From Cytophagales bacterium (lineage in GTDB: Bacteria > Bacteroidota > Bacteroidia > Cytophagales > ES-bin-26): DNA of 24,238 nt. The DNA lies in the NCBI GenBank assembly GCA_014379925.1, contig JACMKY010000253.1, forward strand, positions 1-24,238. Reading direction: 5' to 3'. The notes under the pieces are model-generated. The model did not search any database. It was not told where the DNA came from and was given only the letters and a program-made list of their open reading frames with translations. This document shows positions 1 through 7,991 of the stretch, one piece after another; positions within the stretch are counted from its first letter, which is position 1; every line of letters starts with the position of its first letter. The position numbers and the translations under genes are program-made.

Positions 1-720
1 CCAGTTGGGAAGCCGCGATGCGGGAAGCGGACGGCTATGAAAAGCCCAGCATCCTGGAAACGGTCAAAGCCGCCGTGCTGAAGGTGAAAAATGGCCAAGC
101 CGTCTACGAGCGCGACTCGAATCTACGGTGAAATCCAGTATTCCTAGCCGTTACTGGCCTGTCTGCTCGGGGTGGCCGCTGAAAATAAGGGTCATCTTCA
201 CGTGTTGGACTTCGGGGGCTCGTTGGGGAGCACCTACTTTCAAAACCGCCGCTTCCTGAGCAACCTGGAAAGCCTCTCTTGGAGCGTCGCGGAGCAATCC
301 CACTTTGTGGCGTGCGGACAGCAGGAGATTGCCGAGGGCCCACTCCGGTTTTTTTACTCGGTCGAAGAAGCCATTGCTTTTCAACGTCCTACGGTACTGT
401 TGCTATCCGGCGTCATCCAGTGTTTGGACCGCCCCTACGAATGGATTGAGAAATTCGTCTCCTGCGGAATTGACTACGTCCTCATTGATCGTACAGCCTT
501 TACGACGGGAGCCGATCGGCTGACGTTGCAGCACGTACGAGCGCCCATCTACGAAGCGGTGTACCCAACTTGGTTCTTCGGGCAGCAGAAGCTGGTAGAT
601 GCCTTTGCGGGATACGCACTGGTTGCTGACTTTGACAACGGTTTTACGGCCGCCACTCAGTTGGAAGACGGCACGCCGGTGTGCTGGCGGGGTTTGTTTC
701 TGAGAAGACAACCCCGTTGA
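1..720 (+). pseudogene. Broken TIGR04325-family methyltransferase gene, 5' end outside the window
   Basis: Two reading frames together give one recognisable protein. Positions 3-119 encode the family's N-terminal part, ending in VYERDS. From about 120 the matching sequence continues in another frame (IYGEIQYS), reaches a TAG at 145-147 where the family has the Trp of YSWPLL, and then runs on to the stop at 718-720. The downstream part carries the glycine-rich SAM-binding-like motif VLDFGGSLGS, then VLIDRTAF and YPTWFFGQQK. Family members are putative SAM-dependent methyltransferases, often found in surface-polysaccharide loci. The frameshift lies at about 117-124: four bases (120-123) stand where a multiple of three is needed. 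With two lesions within 30 bases the gene is probably dead, although a GTG at 172 could restart a 182-residue fragment that keeps the SAM motif. A local sequencing error is the alternative. Confidence in the family is high; confidence that it is truly inactive is moderate. Confidence 0.8.
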
Positions 721-828
721 ACAGTAACCGATTCCTTTGCCGCGAACCAATCGGGTTCGAAAAAGGGTTTTGCAATCAGATCCCACTGCTTCACCCGACA
801 CGGCGGGCATCAATCGGCCTAGTCTCAC

Positions 829-842
829 GTTAAATATTTAAC
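829..842. promoter_or_regulatory. Perfect 14-bp palindrome just upstream of msrA
   Basis: GTTAAATATTTAAC reads the same on both strands and ends 10 bases before the msrA start codon. It is AT-only in its core, within an otherwise GC-rich stretch. It could be an operator or part of the promoter. No TAnnTTTG box was found in this gap, so the role is inferred from position only. Confidence 0.3.
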
Positions 843-852
843 AAAACCACTT

Positions 853-1527
853 ATGAAAATCCCGTCCTTCTTTTTTCTGCTGACCAGCCTGTACGCGTGC
901 GGTCAGGCCATTCCCAATTCCAACCGGCAAGCCACCGACCAAGCGGTCCGGAAAGTAAGTCTGACTGCCCCGGCGGGCAAGGCCATCGCGGGTTTTGCCT
1001 CCGGCTGCTTCTGGTGCGTAGAGGAAATTTTTGAAGCCGTGCCCGGCGTGGATTCCACCATTTCCGGCTACGCCGGGAGCAATACGCCCAACCCTACCTA
1101 CGAAACGGTGAGCAACGGAACCACCGGTCACGCGGAATCGGTGCTGGTGTACTACGATCCGAAAGTGGTTTCTTACGAGGAATTGCTGCGCGTCTTCTTC
1201 GTCTCCCACGATCCCACCACCCCCAACCAGCAGGGTCCCGACGTGGGCAGCCAGTACCGTTCAGTGGCTTTTTACCAGAATGCCACCGAGAAAAACCAGG
1301 CTGAGCAAGCCAAGGTGGCGGTGGGCAATTCGAAAAAGTTCAGCCGGCCCGTGGTGACCGAAATCAGTCCGCTGAAGGAATTCTACCGCGCCGAAGAATA
1401 CCACCAGGATTACGTCCACCATCACCCCGACAACAGTTACGTGGTGAACGTATCCACTCCCCGCTTCGAGCAATTCAGGAGAACCTACGCGGGCAAGCTC
1501 AAACCCGCGGCAACGTCCGTCCGTTAG
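853..1527 (+). CDS. msrA: Peptide methionine sulfoxide reductase MsrA, predicted lipoprotein
   Basis: Reduces the S-epimer of methionine sulfoxide in proteins. The 224-residue product has the signature GCFWCVEE at residues 51-58, so Cys52 is the expected catalytic nucleophile and Cys55 lies three residues on. GYAGS, GHAESVLVYYD, the SHDPTTPNQQGPDVGSQYRS block and YHQDY (183-187) are all present, so the domain is complete. The N-terminus is a short hydrophobic signal ending LYAC, with Cys16 as the likely lipidated residue. This predicts export and membrane anchoring rather than the usual cytoplasmic form. The ATG at 853 is the start that gives this signal peptide. The gene stands alone, with a broken methyltransferase gene upstream and a convergent gene whose stop is 22 bases away. 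Repair of oxidised envelope proteins is the likely job (inference). Confidence 0.93.
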   Translation: MKIPSFFFLLTSLYACGQAIPNSNRQATDQAVRKVSLTAPAGKAIAGFASGCFWCVEEIFEAVPGVDSTISGYAGSNTPNPTYETVSNGTTGHAESVLVYYDPKVVSYEELLRVFFVSHDPTTPNQQGPDVGSQYRSVAFYQNATEKNQAEQAKVAVGNSKKFSRPVVTEISPLKEFYRAEEYHQDYVHHHPDNSYVVNVSTPRFEQFRRTYAGKLKPAATSVR

Positions 1528-1549
1528 GCTTCGTCCGCCCTCGGGCAGG

Positions 1550-3508
1550 CTATTTATTGGACGGCTTGGCTTTCGTTTCCGTTTCGTACCCCACGTAGAA
1601 GGAGGTGTTGAAGCCAGGCAAGTCCTTTTTCATCAGGTTCTTCCGTACTCCCTTTCGGCTTTCGTTTACTTGGGTAGGAAAATAATTGTCGCCGTTGCTC
1701 CGGTAGATGAACGAAACGTTGCTTTCTTCGCTGATAAACATGGGAACATTCTGGGAGACTTCTTTCAAGGGGTAGACGAGCGCACCCAGTACTTCGGTCG
1801 TACCCCGCACCGTCTTGATCACGGTGGCTTCTCCTTCGGTTTTCATTCCCAGTATCCAGGCCGTGCCGCCGTAATTCTGAAACAAGGGGTCATTGCCGAA
1901 TTCCGCGTTCAACTGGCGGGCCCATACTTTCTGGGGTCCGTTGATCACGTAGGGCTTGCCAATCACGTCTTCGACGTAGAGTTTACCCCGGTTGTCCGGC
2001 GTGGTTTGGTAGCCGTCGTGGTCCAGGTGTTTCAGGACCAGGGCCCGGGAGGAGGCGTGCAGTATTTGGCCATCCACGTGAAGATGCTCCAGGGTGACGG
2101 TGGCGGGCGTTCCGTCCTCGAACCGAAGGAGCGCTTCTCCCTTGAAATCGGCGGTTTTGCCGATGGAGGAACTCATCCCGGTAATTTTGCGCACCGAACC
2201 CCGGATGATGATGGGCCTTGATACGTGGTAGAGTCCGCTCGGGAGATAAACGACGGCCTTCTTGGAATCGATTGCCTTTTGAATTGCGTCCGCATCATCG
2301 TCGGAGTCCTGGTTGAGCGTTGCTCCGAAGGTAACCACGTTGGCCCACTGGCTCAAATCGCGGGGATAGTACGCCGGCGTTTCCTCGATGGGCAGACCCA
2401 GTGATTTCCGGGGACCCTCGAAGAGACTTTCAATGGTGTTCGAAACGAACTCCGTCACCTGCGCCCCCGTTGCGTCCCGGGTAGACTCCCCGTCGACGGC
2501 TTTTCCGTAGCCGTTGTTGGTTACGTTTCTGACGAACAAGGTTGTTTTGCCGCTGACAATCGCCGCGTTGGCCGCTGCTCCCCCTTTCAACTGACTATCA
2601 ATGATGACGATATGGCCCTCGTCGGACTTCAGCGCCGGCACCCGGTTTTCACTGACCAAGCCCCGAATCGCCAATACGTTCTGCTTGTTGTACAACCCGG
2701 CTTTTTTCTGTCCGCTCAGCGACAGGTGTTCGAACGTCATGCCGTACTGGTACTGCTCGATCCACACCCCGTAATCAAAACCGGTGATGCGTACATTCTT
2801 GATCAAGGCCGGCCCCGGCCAGGCGCGTCGCATGGAAATGCCCGCCACGCCGGCCCCGTCTCCCGAACGAATGGTTACGTCCTGCACCGCCCCGCGGTTA
2901 TTGCAGATGTAATCGATTGCCGTAGCGCCCGGATTCCCGTTGCCGGTGTGCAAGGTGAGGTTGAGAATGTAGTGCCGGAAAGCCTGATTGCCATCCCCTT
3001 GGCCGGAAAAATTTTTGTCGATGTCTTCCGAGCCAGTCATGATCATGGCCTTGGGCGTTACCGGTTTGTTGTAGCCCGGCGCTTTGTCAATTAGTTTGAT
3101 CACCGTGCCGGTCTGGCTTTCTCCCACCAGAATCATCCCCGCAAGCCATCCGTTGCTAAACTCCTTTTTCTCCGACCGGCCTTCGAGCGTGTTGCTGATC
3201 AGGTAGGTGCCCCTCGGAAAGTACACGAACCTCGGCGAGAAGTACCGGTGGCCCGGTTCACCCATCGCCGCGCGGATGGCGGCCTGGATCGCTTCGGTGT
3301 CATCCTTCGTATCGCTTCCATTGGCCCGGTAAGGCGCCTTGGTTACGTCGATGATGCCGGCGTCGGCGGGCAAGGGTCGATCACCCTGCGCCAACAGGGC
3401 CGGGGATTGGAAGAGGCCGGTTAGAAAGAGAGAACAGACCAACCACGCGGATGTGGTCCGCGGGGAGGCCGCTCCGCTCCTTGCGCAGTGCGTTTTTAGT
3501 GGATTCAT
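1550..3508 (-). CDS. Exported pectate-lyase-superfamily (parallel beta-helix) protein
   Basis: The 652-residue product has a signal peptide (hydrophobic AWLVCSLFLTGLF, likely cut near residue 41 after LLAQ). It shows two copies of the Pectate_lyase_3 / GH28-like opening motif. The first is at residues 53-110 (DVTKAPYRANGSDTKDDTEA, then VYFPRGTYLI). The second is at about 391-436 (VVTFGATLNQDSDDDADAIQ, then VYLPSGLYHV). This two-lobed arrangement resembles GH55-type double beta-helices, which act on beta-1,3-glucan. The segments in between are rich in short beta-helix turns. A polysaccharide lyase or hydrolase acting outside the cytoplasm is likely, but substrate and catalytic residues cannot be assigned by eye. 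No C-terminal T9SS sorting motif is apparent (it ends ETETKAKPSNK), so release into the periplasm or a different anchoring is expected. It is transcribed alone, convergent with msrA. Confidence 0.8.
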   Translation of the reverse strand: MNPLKTHCARSGAASPRTTSAWLVCSLFLTGLFQSPALLAQGDRPLPADAGIIDVTKAPYRANGSDTKDDTEAIQAAIRAAMGEPGHRYFSPRFVYFPRGTYLISNTLEGRSEKKEFSNGWLAGMILVGESQTGTVIKLIDKAPGYNKPVTPKAMIMTGSEDIDKNFSGQGDGNQAFRHYILNLTLHTGNGNPGATAIDYICNNRGAVQDVTIRSGDGAGVAGISMRRAWPGPALIKNVRITGFDYGVWIEQYQYGMTFEHLSLSGQKKAGLYNKQNVLAIRGLVSENRVPALKSDEGHIVIIDSQLKGGAAANAAIVSGKTTLFVRNVTNNGYGKAVDGESTRDATGAQVTEFVSNTIESLFEGPRKSLGLPIEETPAYYPRDLSQWANVVTFGATLNQDSDDDADAIQKAIDSKKAVVYLPSGLYHVSRPIIIRGSVRKITGMSSSIGKTADFKGEALLRFEDGTPATVTLEHLHVDGQILHASSRALVLKHLDHDGYQTTPDNRGKLYVEDVIGKPYVINGPQKVWARQLNAEFGNDPLFQNYGGTAWILGMKTEGEATVIKTVRGTTEVLGALVYPLKEVSQNVPMFISEESNVSFIYRSNGDNYFPTQVNESRKGVRKNLMKKDLPGFNTSFYVGYETETKAKPSNK

Positions 3509-3601
3509 GGAGATCAGGAGTTTACAGGCAAACTACGAACAATTCAGGCATGGAACGTTCAACCACCGGGTTATCTTATTGTGACTGCGGCGTAACATTC
3601 G

Positions 3602-3659
3602 GATCACGCGGATTGGGGACCTTCCGGTCCCGCACCGGACCGGAGTAGAACCCGTGATC
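3602..3659. other. Nested inverted repeats in the long intergenic region
   Basis: An outer 7-bp pair, GATCACG (3602-3608) with CGTGATC (3653-3659), encloses an inner 8-bp pair, TCCGGTCC (3623-3630) with GGACCGGA (3637-3644), with a 6-base loop. Both arms are perfect. The element lies in the 654-base gap between the divergent genes starting at 3508 (-) and 4163 (+), so it could fold in the 5' leader of the minus-strand gene or serve as a DNA-binding site. No known RNA family was recognised. Confidence 0.45.
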
Positions 3660-3796
3660 TGGCCAAGCGCAATGGACTGCAGCCGAACAGGCCGATTTTA
3701 CTGCTTTCGCGGACCCCGAATCAACCAAAAAAGTTGGCCCAACGTCTGGCGTACCCGATATTTTTTGTCGGAATTTCATTGTGGAGCGCGCGTCTC

Positions 3797-3868
3797 ATCC
3801 TTTCGGAAAACCGCCGTTGCCAGGCCATCACCAGCAACTGGTCAGCGGCGGTTATATTTCGGAAGGAT
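3797..3868. other. Long imperfect stem-loop, about 72 nt
   Basis: The arms ATCCTTTCGGAA (from 3797) and TTCGGAAGGAT (to 3868) flank a perfect inner pair, AACCGCCG (3809-3816) with CGGCGGTT (3846-3853). The centre holds a further small hairpin, ACCAG-CAA-CTGGT (3830-3842). No T-tract follows, so it is not a standard terminator. It sits just upstream of the proposed promoter of the S9 peptidase gene. The rest of 3509-4162 holds no convincing gene: the open frames there lack any recognisable domain or plausible composition. Confidence 0.45.
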
Positions 3869-3912
3869 GGTGCCTTCTACACATAAAAGTACAGTTTTCT
3901 CTCACCTGCCTT

Positions 3913-3920
3913 TATTTTTG
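3913..3920 (+). promoter_or_regulatory. Possible Bacteroidota -7 box for the S9 peptidase gene
   Basis: TATTTTTG matches TAnnTTTG exactly. A second near-match (TTACTTTG) lies at 3933-3940. No clear -33 TTG is visible at the usual distance. Use of either box would give a 5' leader of more than 200 bases before the ATG at 4163. Confidence 0.35.
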
Positions 3921-4162
3921 TGGGTGAATTACTTACTTTGACCCTTGTTTCTAAATCCTTGCCAGGGGCGGCTCCCAGTTCGGTTGATCCACCGCCGGGG
4001 TAGAACGACTTGATTCAACAGTCTTTGCGGTTCGTCGGGGTGGTCCGGCAATCCGGTGCCTAGTCGGGGACGGTCGTTCAGGGATACCCAATTGCGCAGG
4101 TCGGCCGGTTCGCTGGCCCGGTTCAACAGCCGTTTTTTCACCCTTAACCTTCGAGTCCACCC

Positions 4163-6103
4163 ATGAAAAAGCTGTTTTCTCCCCTCCTGTCGTTCGGCGG
4201 GTTGCTGGTAGCCGCCGGTTGCAGCGGCCCGGCCAAGAAAGTGGAAGCCCCCACCGAAGCTACCCCGGCGAAGGCTTACCCCATCGAGCAGTTCATGAAC
4301 ACCACCAAAATCGGGGGTAGTTCCTTCTCGCCCGACGAGTCGAAGGTGCTGTTCCACAGCAACCAGACGGGTATTTTCAACGTCTACGCCGTACCGGCGG
4401 CGGGCGGGGAAGCCAAGCAGCTCACCGATTCGAAGACCAACTCCGTCTTTGCGGTTTCCTACTTCCCCGCCGATGAGCGCATTTTGTACTCCAGTGACCA
4501 GGGAGGCAACGAAATCGCGCACCTCTACCTGAAAAACCCCGATGGCACGGTAAAGGACCTCACTCCCGACGCAGAAGCCATCAGCCAGTTCACGGGTTGG
4601 AGCTTCGACAAAGCGAGTTTCTTTTTCACTTCCAACCGACGAGACCGGCGATTTTTCGACCTCTACGAGATGGACATCCGGACTTTTCAGCCCAAGCTGC
4701 TGTTCAAAAACGAGGCCGGCTACCAGCCCGCGACCATCTCCGACGACAAGCGGTACGTTGCCCTTTCGAAGACGATTACCACCAACAACAGCCACCTGTA
4801 TCTGTACGATGTCCAGACCAAAAAAACCAGTCTGCTGAGCGAGCACCGGGGCGACGTGCAGTTTCAGCCCATGACGTTCAGTCCGGACAGCAAGCACTTG
4901 TATTACCTCACCGACGAAGGCAACGAATTCACCTACCTGAAAAAGTATGACATCGCCACGGGAGCGAAGGAGGAAGTGGAAAAAGCCCCCTGGGACATTT
5001 CGTACTCGTACTTTTCGCGCCACGGCAAGTACCGCGTAACGTCCATCAACCGCGACGCGAAAACCGAAATCAAGATCTACCGCACGGCTGACAACCGCCT
5101 GGTACAATTGCCCACCCTGCCCGACGGCGACATTACGTCGGTGAACATTTCGGACAGTGAAAAGTGGATGGCATTTTACGTGAACAGTTCCAAGTCGCCC
5201 AGCAACCTGTACGTATACAATTTCGACGGCCGGGAATACAAGCCGTTGACCAACTCGATGAACCCCGCCATTGCGTCGGCCGACCTGGTGGAAGGCCGGG
5301 TGATCCGGTATAAATCGTTCGACGGAATGGAAATTCCCGCGCTGCTCTACACCCCGCAGGGTACCCGGAAAGGCGATGGACTGCCCGCGCTGCTACAAAT
5401 CCACGGGGGACCCGGCGGACAAACCCGGCTCAGCTACTCACCCCTGACCCAGTACCTGGTCAACCACGGCTACGTAGTGCTGGCCGTGAACAACCGGGGC
5501 AGTTCGGGTTACGGCAAAACTTTTTTCGCCGCCGACGACCGCAAGCACGGGCAGGCTGACCTGCGCGATTGCGTGGAAGCCAAGAAGTACCTGGCTTCGC
5601 TGGGCTACGTGGATCAGGACAAGATCGGCATCATGGGAGGCAGCTACGGCGGCTATATGACGCTGGCCGGACTGGCATTTACCCCCGAATCGTTTGCCGT
5701 GGGCGTCGACATCTTCGGCGTTGCCAACTGGCTGCGAACCCTGAACAGCATACCCTCGTGGTGGGAGGCCGAGCGGGAAGCCCTTTACCACGAAATTGGC
5801 AACCCCCGAACCGATTCGGTAGCCCTCTACAACAAATCCCCGCTTTTTCACGCGTCCAGGATCAACAAGCCACTCATTGTGCTGCAGGGCGCCAACGACC
5901 CGCGGGTGCTGAAAATAGAATCGGACGAAATGGTGGCCGCGGTGCGGAAAAACAACGTGCCGGTGGAATACGTCGTTTTTCCCGACGAAGGCCACGGTTT
6001 TCAGAAGAAAGACAACGAAATCAAGGGCTACCAAGCCATCCTCAATTTTCTGGATCAGCACTTGAAGAAGCGAAAACCGGTCTACAAACCCATCGAGGGA
6101 TAG
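4163..6103 (+). CDS. S9 family (prolyl oligopeptidase/DPP-like) serine peptidase lipoprotein
   Basis: The 646-residue protein has a lipoprotein signal (LLVAAGC, Cys at about residue 20). Next comes an N-terminal beta-propeller region with WD40/TolB-like repeats (SFSPDESKVLFHSN, SFDKASFFFTSNR, FSPDSKHLYYLTD), and from about residue 385 a C-terminal alpha/beta-hydrolase domain. The catalytic triad can be placed: Ser494 in GGSYGGYM, Asp579 in GANDPRV, His611 in DEGHGF. HGGPGGQ forms the oxyanion-hole segment. The family cuts short peptides, often after proline or acting as acyl- or dipeptidyl-peptidases. The propeller restricts access to small substrates. Length and domain order are normal. As a lipoprotein it should act in the periplasm or at the outer membrane, probably in peptide scavenging or turnover (inference). 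The exact specificity cannot be told. Confidence 0.92.
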   Translation: MKKLFSPLLSFGGLLVAAGCSGPAKKVEAPTEATPAKAYPIEQFMNTTKIGGSSFSPDESKVLFHSNQTGIFNVYAVPAAGGEAKQLTDSKTNSVFAVSYFPADERILYSSDQGGNEIAHLYLKNPDGTVKDLTPDAEAISQFTGWSFDKASFFFTSNRRDRRFFDLYEMDIRTFQPKLLFKNEAGYQPATISDDKRYVALSKTITTNNSHLYLYDVQTKKTSLLSEHRGDVQFQPMTFSPDSKHLYYLTDEGNEFTYLKKYDIATGAKEEVEKAPWDISYSYFSRHGKYRVTSINRDAKTEIKIYRTADNRLVQLPTLPDGDITSVNISDSEKWMAFYVNSSKSPSNLYVYNFDGREYKPLTNSMNPAIASADLVEGRVIRYKSFDGMEIPALLYTPQGTRKGDGLPALLQIHGGPGGQTRLSYSPLTQYLVNHGYVVLAVNNRGSSGYGKTFFAADDRKHGQADLRDCVEAKKYLASLGYVDQDKIGIMGGSYGGYMTLAGLAFTPESFAVGVDIFGVANWLRTLNSIPSWWEAEREALYHEIGNPRTDSVALYNKSPLFHASRINKPLIVLQGANDPRVLKIESDEMVAAVRKNNVPVEYVVFPDEGHGFQKKDNEIKGYQAILNFLDQHLKKRKPVYKPIEG

Positions 6104-6146
6104 GCCGGAAGCCAGCCGGGGCGTCCGGCTTCGTTGCCCTTCAGTT

Positions 6147-6154
6147 TACCTTTG
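6147..6154 (+). promoter_or_regulatory. -7 promoter box for the AI-2E family gene
   Basis: TACCTTTG is an exact TAnnTTTG match, 44 bases after the S9 peptidase stop and about 120 bases before the ATG at 6274. No good -33 TTG is visible. It would let the AI-2E gene be transcribed independently of the peptidase. Confidence 0.4.
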
Positions 6155-6273
6155 GAATGCGCGAAAACTAAATGCAGCCAATCACGTACTGATCACGTCG
6201 GCGGCAGGAGCCATCCGCGCGGAACGGAAGCGGTGGCGTTTTAACTGGAACCCTAAATTTTTTACCGATCTCC

Positions 6274-7374
6274 ATGAGGGACCTGTATTCCCGCAAGCAG
6301 AAACGAATTTTTCTGGTTGTCATCATCTTTGCGCTGGGCCTGTTTATTCTGTACGGCTTGTCTGGTTACCTCACCGCGGTGATCGGCGCGGCGATCCTCT
6401 ACGTGCTTTTCAAAAGACCGTTTGATTACTTTGTGACGACCAGGAAGTGGAACAAGACGGCGGTTACCATTGGCCTCATCCTGTTCTCCCTGCTCATCAT
6501 CGTGCTGCCCTTCTTGTTTCTGAGCGTGATGCTGACCAACCGGATCATTTCCTACAGCCAGAACCTGGACCAGTTGGTGGGGGTCGTTCGGCAACTGGAA
6601 CAAAGGACGGGGATCAAGCTAAGCGACGAAGGTCTGCTGCGCACCGTTGCCGAACGGGGAGGTACGTTCGTCGCCAACCTGTTTCCCTCCCTCATCAACG
6701 GGGCGCTGGAACTGTTCCTCATCATTGGCCTGATGTACTTCATCCTGTTCTACATGTACGTGAGCGAAGAAACGATGCGGAAGTCGCTGCGGGATTATCT
6801 GCCCTTCAACGACGTGACTATGCGCCAGATGTACGTCGAACTACAGAATTCCATCAATGCCAACGTGATCGGGCAGGGACTGATTTCGCTGGTGCAGGCG
6901 GGCCTGGTCAGTTTGGGTTTCGTCATTTTCGGTCTTCAGGACGCGCTGTTTTGGGGAATGATCAGCTTCTTCGCTTCCTTCATTCCCGTACTGGGCACGC
7001 CGTTGATCTGGGGTCCGGCGGGCCTCATCGCCATTGCCCAGGGCCAAACCGGCAACGGGGTCGGGTTGTTGCTTTGGGGAGCCATTCTGGTCGTCAACAT
7101 CGACAATGTGCTGCGTCTTACCATCGCCAAACGATTGGGTGACATCCACCCGCTCATTACCATCCTGGGCGTCGTCATTGGGGTTCCCTTCTTCGGCATC
7201 ATCGGGTTGGTTATCGGGCCGTTGTTGATTTCCTACTTCCTGTTGCTGGTAAGGGTGTATAAGGAACAGCAGGAACTGGCCACCAGGGCCAGGCAACGGA
7301 TGAAGCTGGCGACGGCCAATAACCCGGAAGCGCCCCTGGCCGTGACCGAAGAAATAAACCGGCCCAAACGCTGA
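6274..7374 (+). CDS. AI-2E family transporter (PerM/YdiK-like inner-membrane permease)
   Basis: The 366-residue integral membrane protein has a paired N-terminal hydrophobic region (IFLVVIIFALGLFILYGL, then the next helix), and another helix near residues 70-90. A soluble loop (ISYSQNLDQLVGVVRQLEQR) follows, then helices through the C-terminal half containing GMISFFASFIPVLGTPLIWG and NIDNVLRLTIAKRLGDIHPL. These are hallmarks of the AI-2E/UPF0118 family. Members have been linked to small-molecule or Na+/H+ export. The family name comes from one E. coli protein and does not by itself imply quorum sensing. The ATG at 6274 is the natural start. The next gene starts 27 bases downstream, so the two are probably co-transcribed. 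Confidence 0.88.
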   Translation: MRDLYSRKQKRIFLVVIIFALGLFILYGLSGYLTAVIGAAILYVLFKRPFDYFVTTRKWNKTAVTIGLILFSLLIIVLPFLFLSVMLTNRIISYSQNLDQLVGVVRQLEQRTGIKLSDEGLLRTVAERGGTFVANLFPSLINGALELFLIIGLMYFILFYMYVSEETMRKSLRDYLPFNDVTMRQMYVELQNSINANVIGQGLISLVQAGLVSLGFVIFGLQDALFWGMISFFASFIPVLGTPLIWGPAGLIAIAQGQTGNGVGLLLWGAILVVNIDNVLRLTIAKRLGDIHPLITILGVVIGVPFFGIIGLVIGPLLISYFLLLVRVYKEQQELATRARQRMKLATANNPEAPLAVTEEINRPKR

Positions 7375-7401
7375 AAGCCCGTTTCGCCGGCACTTTCCCG
7401 T

Positions 7402-7896
7402 ATGCCGCACTTACTCATCCTCCTCAACCTGGTCCTTTCCGCTTTTCTGACGGGGCTGATCTGGTTCGTTCAAGTCGTCCATTACCCGATCTTCCGCCGC
7501 GTGGGAGAGCGCGAATTCATCCGTTTTCAGGAAGCCCACCAGTACACGACGGGATTGGTGGTGGGCTTTCCAATGGCCGCCGAATTTGTTCTCTCACTGG
7601 CACTGATTGCCCACCGGTTGCCGGGAAAGGGAGCTTGGCTGGGTTACGGAGCGGGCCTGTGCGTTTTGGTGGTATGGGGAATCACTTTTCTCGTCTCCGT
7701 GCCCATTCACGCCCAGTTCGTCAGCCGGGGCTTCGATGCCGAACTCATCGGCCGCCTCGTCGGCACCAATTGGCTCCGAACTGCGGCTTGGACCGTTCGA
7801 ACGGGTTTGCTGGCTTGCCTGCTCTGGTGGTCCATCAAGCAGCGGGTAGATTCGCCAGTGGGCATCAATCATTGGAAAGTAGAAAAGCAAAAGTAG
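7402..7896 (+). CDS. Small four-helix membrane protein of unknown function
   Basis: The 164-residue protein has four predicted membrane helices at about 3-25, 50-70, 78-100 and 128-146. It has a conserved-looking stretch, WFVQVVHYPIFRRVG, followed by FQEAHQYTT. The paired His-Tyr/His pattern near the first loop recalls DUF1772-like membrane proteins, but assignment to that family is only a possibility. It follows the AI-2E-type gene by 27 bases on the same strand, which suggests a shared transcript. No catalytic motif was recognised and no function is proposed. Confidence 0.7.
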   Translation: MPHLLILLNLVLSAFLTGLIWFVQVVHYPIFRRVGEREFIRFQEAHQYTTGLVVGFPMAAEFVLSLALIAHRLPGKGAWLGYGAGLCVLVVWGITFLVSVPIHAQFVSRGFDAELIGRLVGTNWLRTAAWTVRTGLLACLLWWSIKQRVDSPVGINHWKVEKQK

Positions 7897-7991
7897 GTCG
7901 GGCGTTTCGTTGCCCCCTCCGTGATCAAACGACAACCGGCCCGTCTGTGCAGCCACCGGTCCGCACCTTCTCTCACCCTCTTCCAGACACA

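Noticed and set aside
743..759. Hairpin CGAACC/GGTTCG after the broken methyltransferase gene as a terminator
   Set aside because: The stem is only six pairs and is followed by A rather than T residues on the plus strand.
3654..3941. 95-residue plus-strand open frame in the long intergenic gap
   Set aside because: It runs through the 72-base stem-loop and the proposed promoter, has no domain, and has unlikely composition.
6274..7374. Quorum-sensing (AI-2) role for the AI-2E family permease
   Set aside because: The family name is historical. Nothing in the window (no luxS or lsr genes) supports AI-2 transport.
7635..7991. Upstream extension of the M28 peptidase frame
   Set aside because: It overlaps the preceding membrane-protein gene in another frame, and the ATG at 7992 gives a clean signal peptide.
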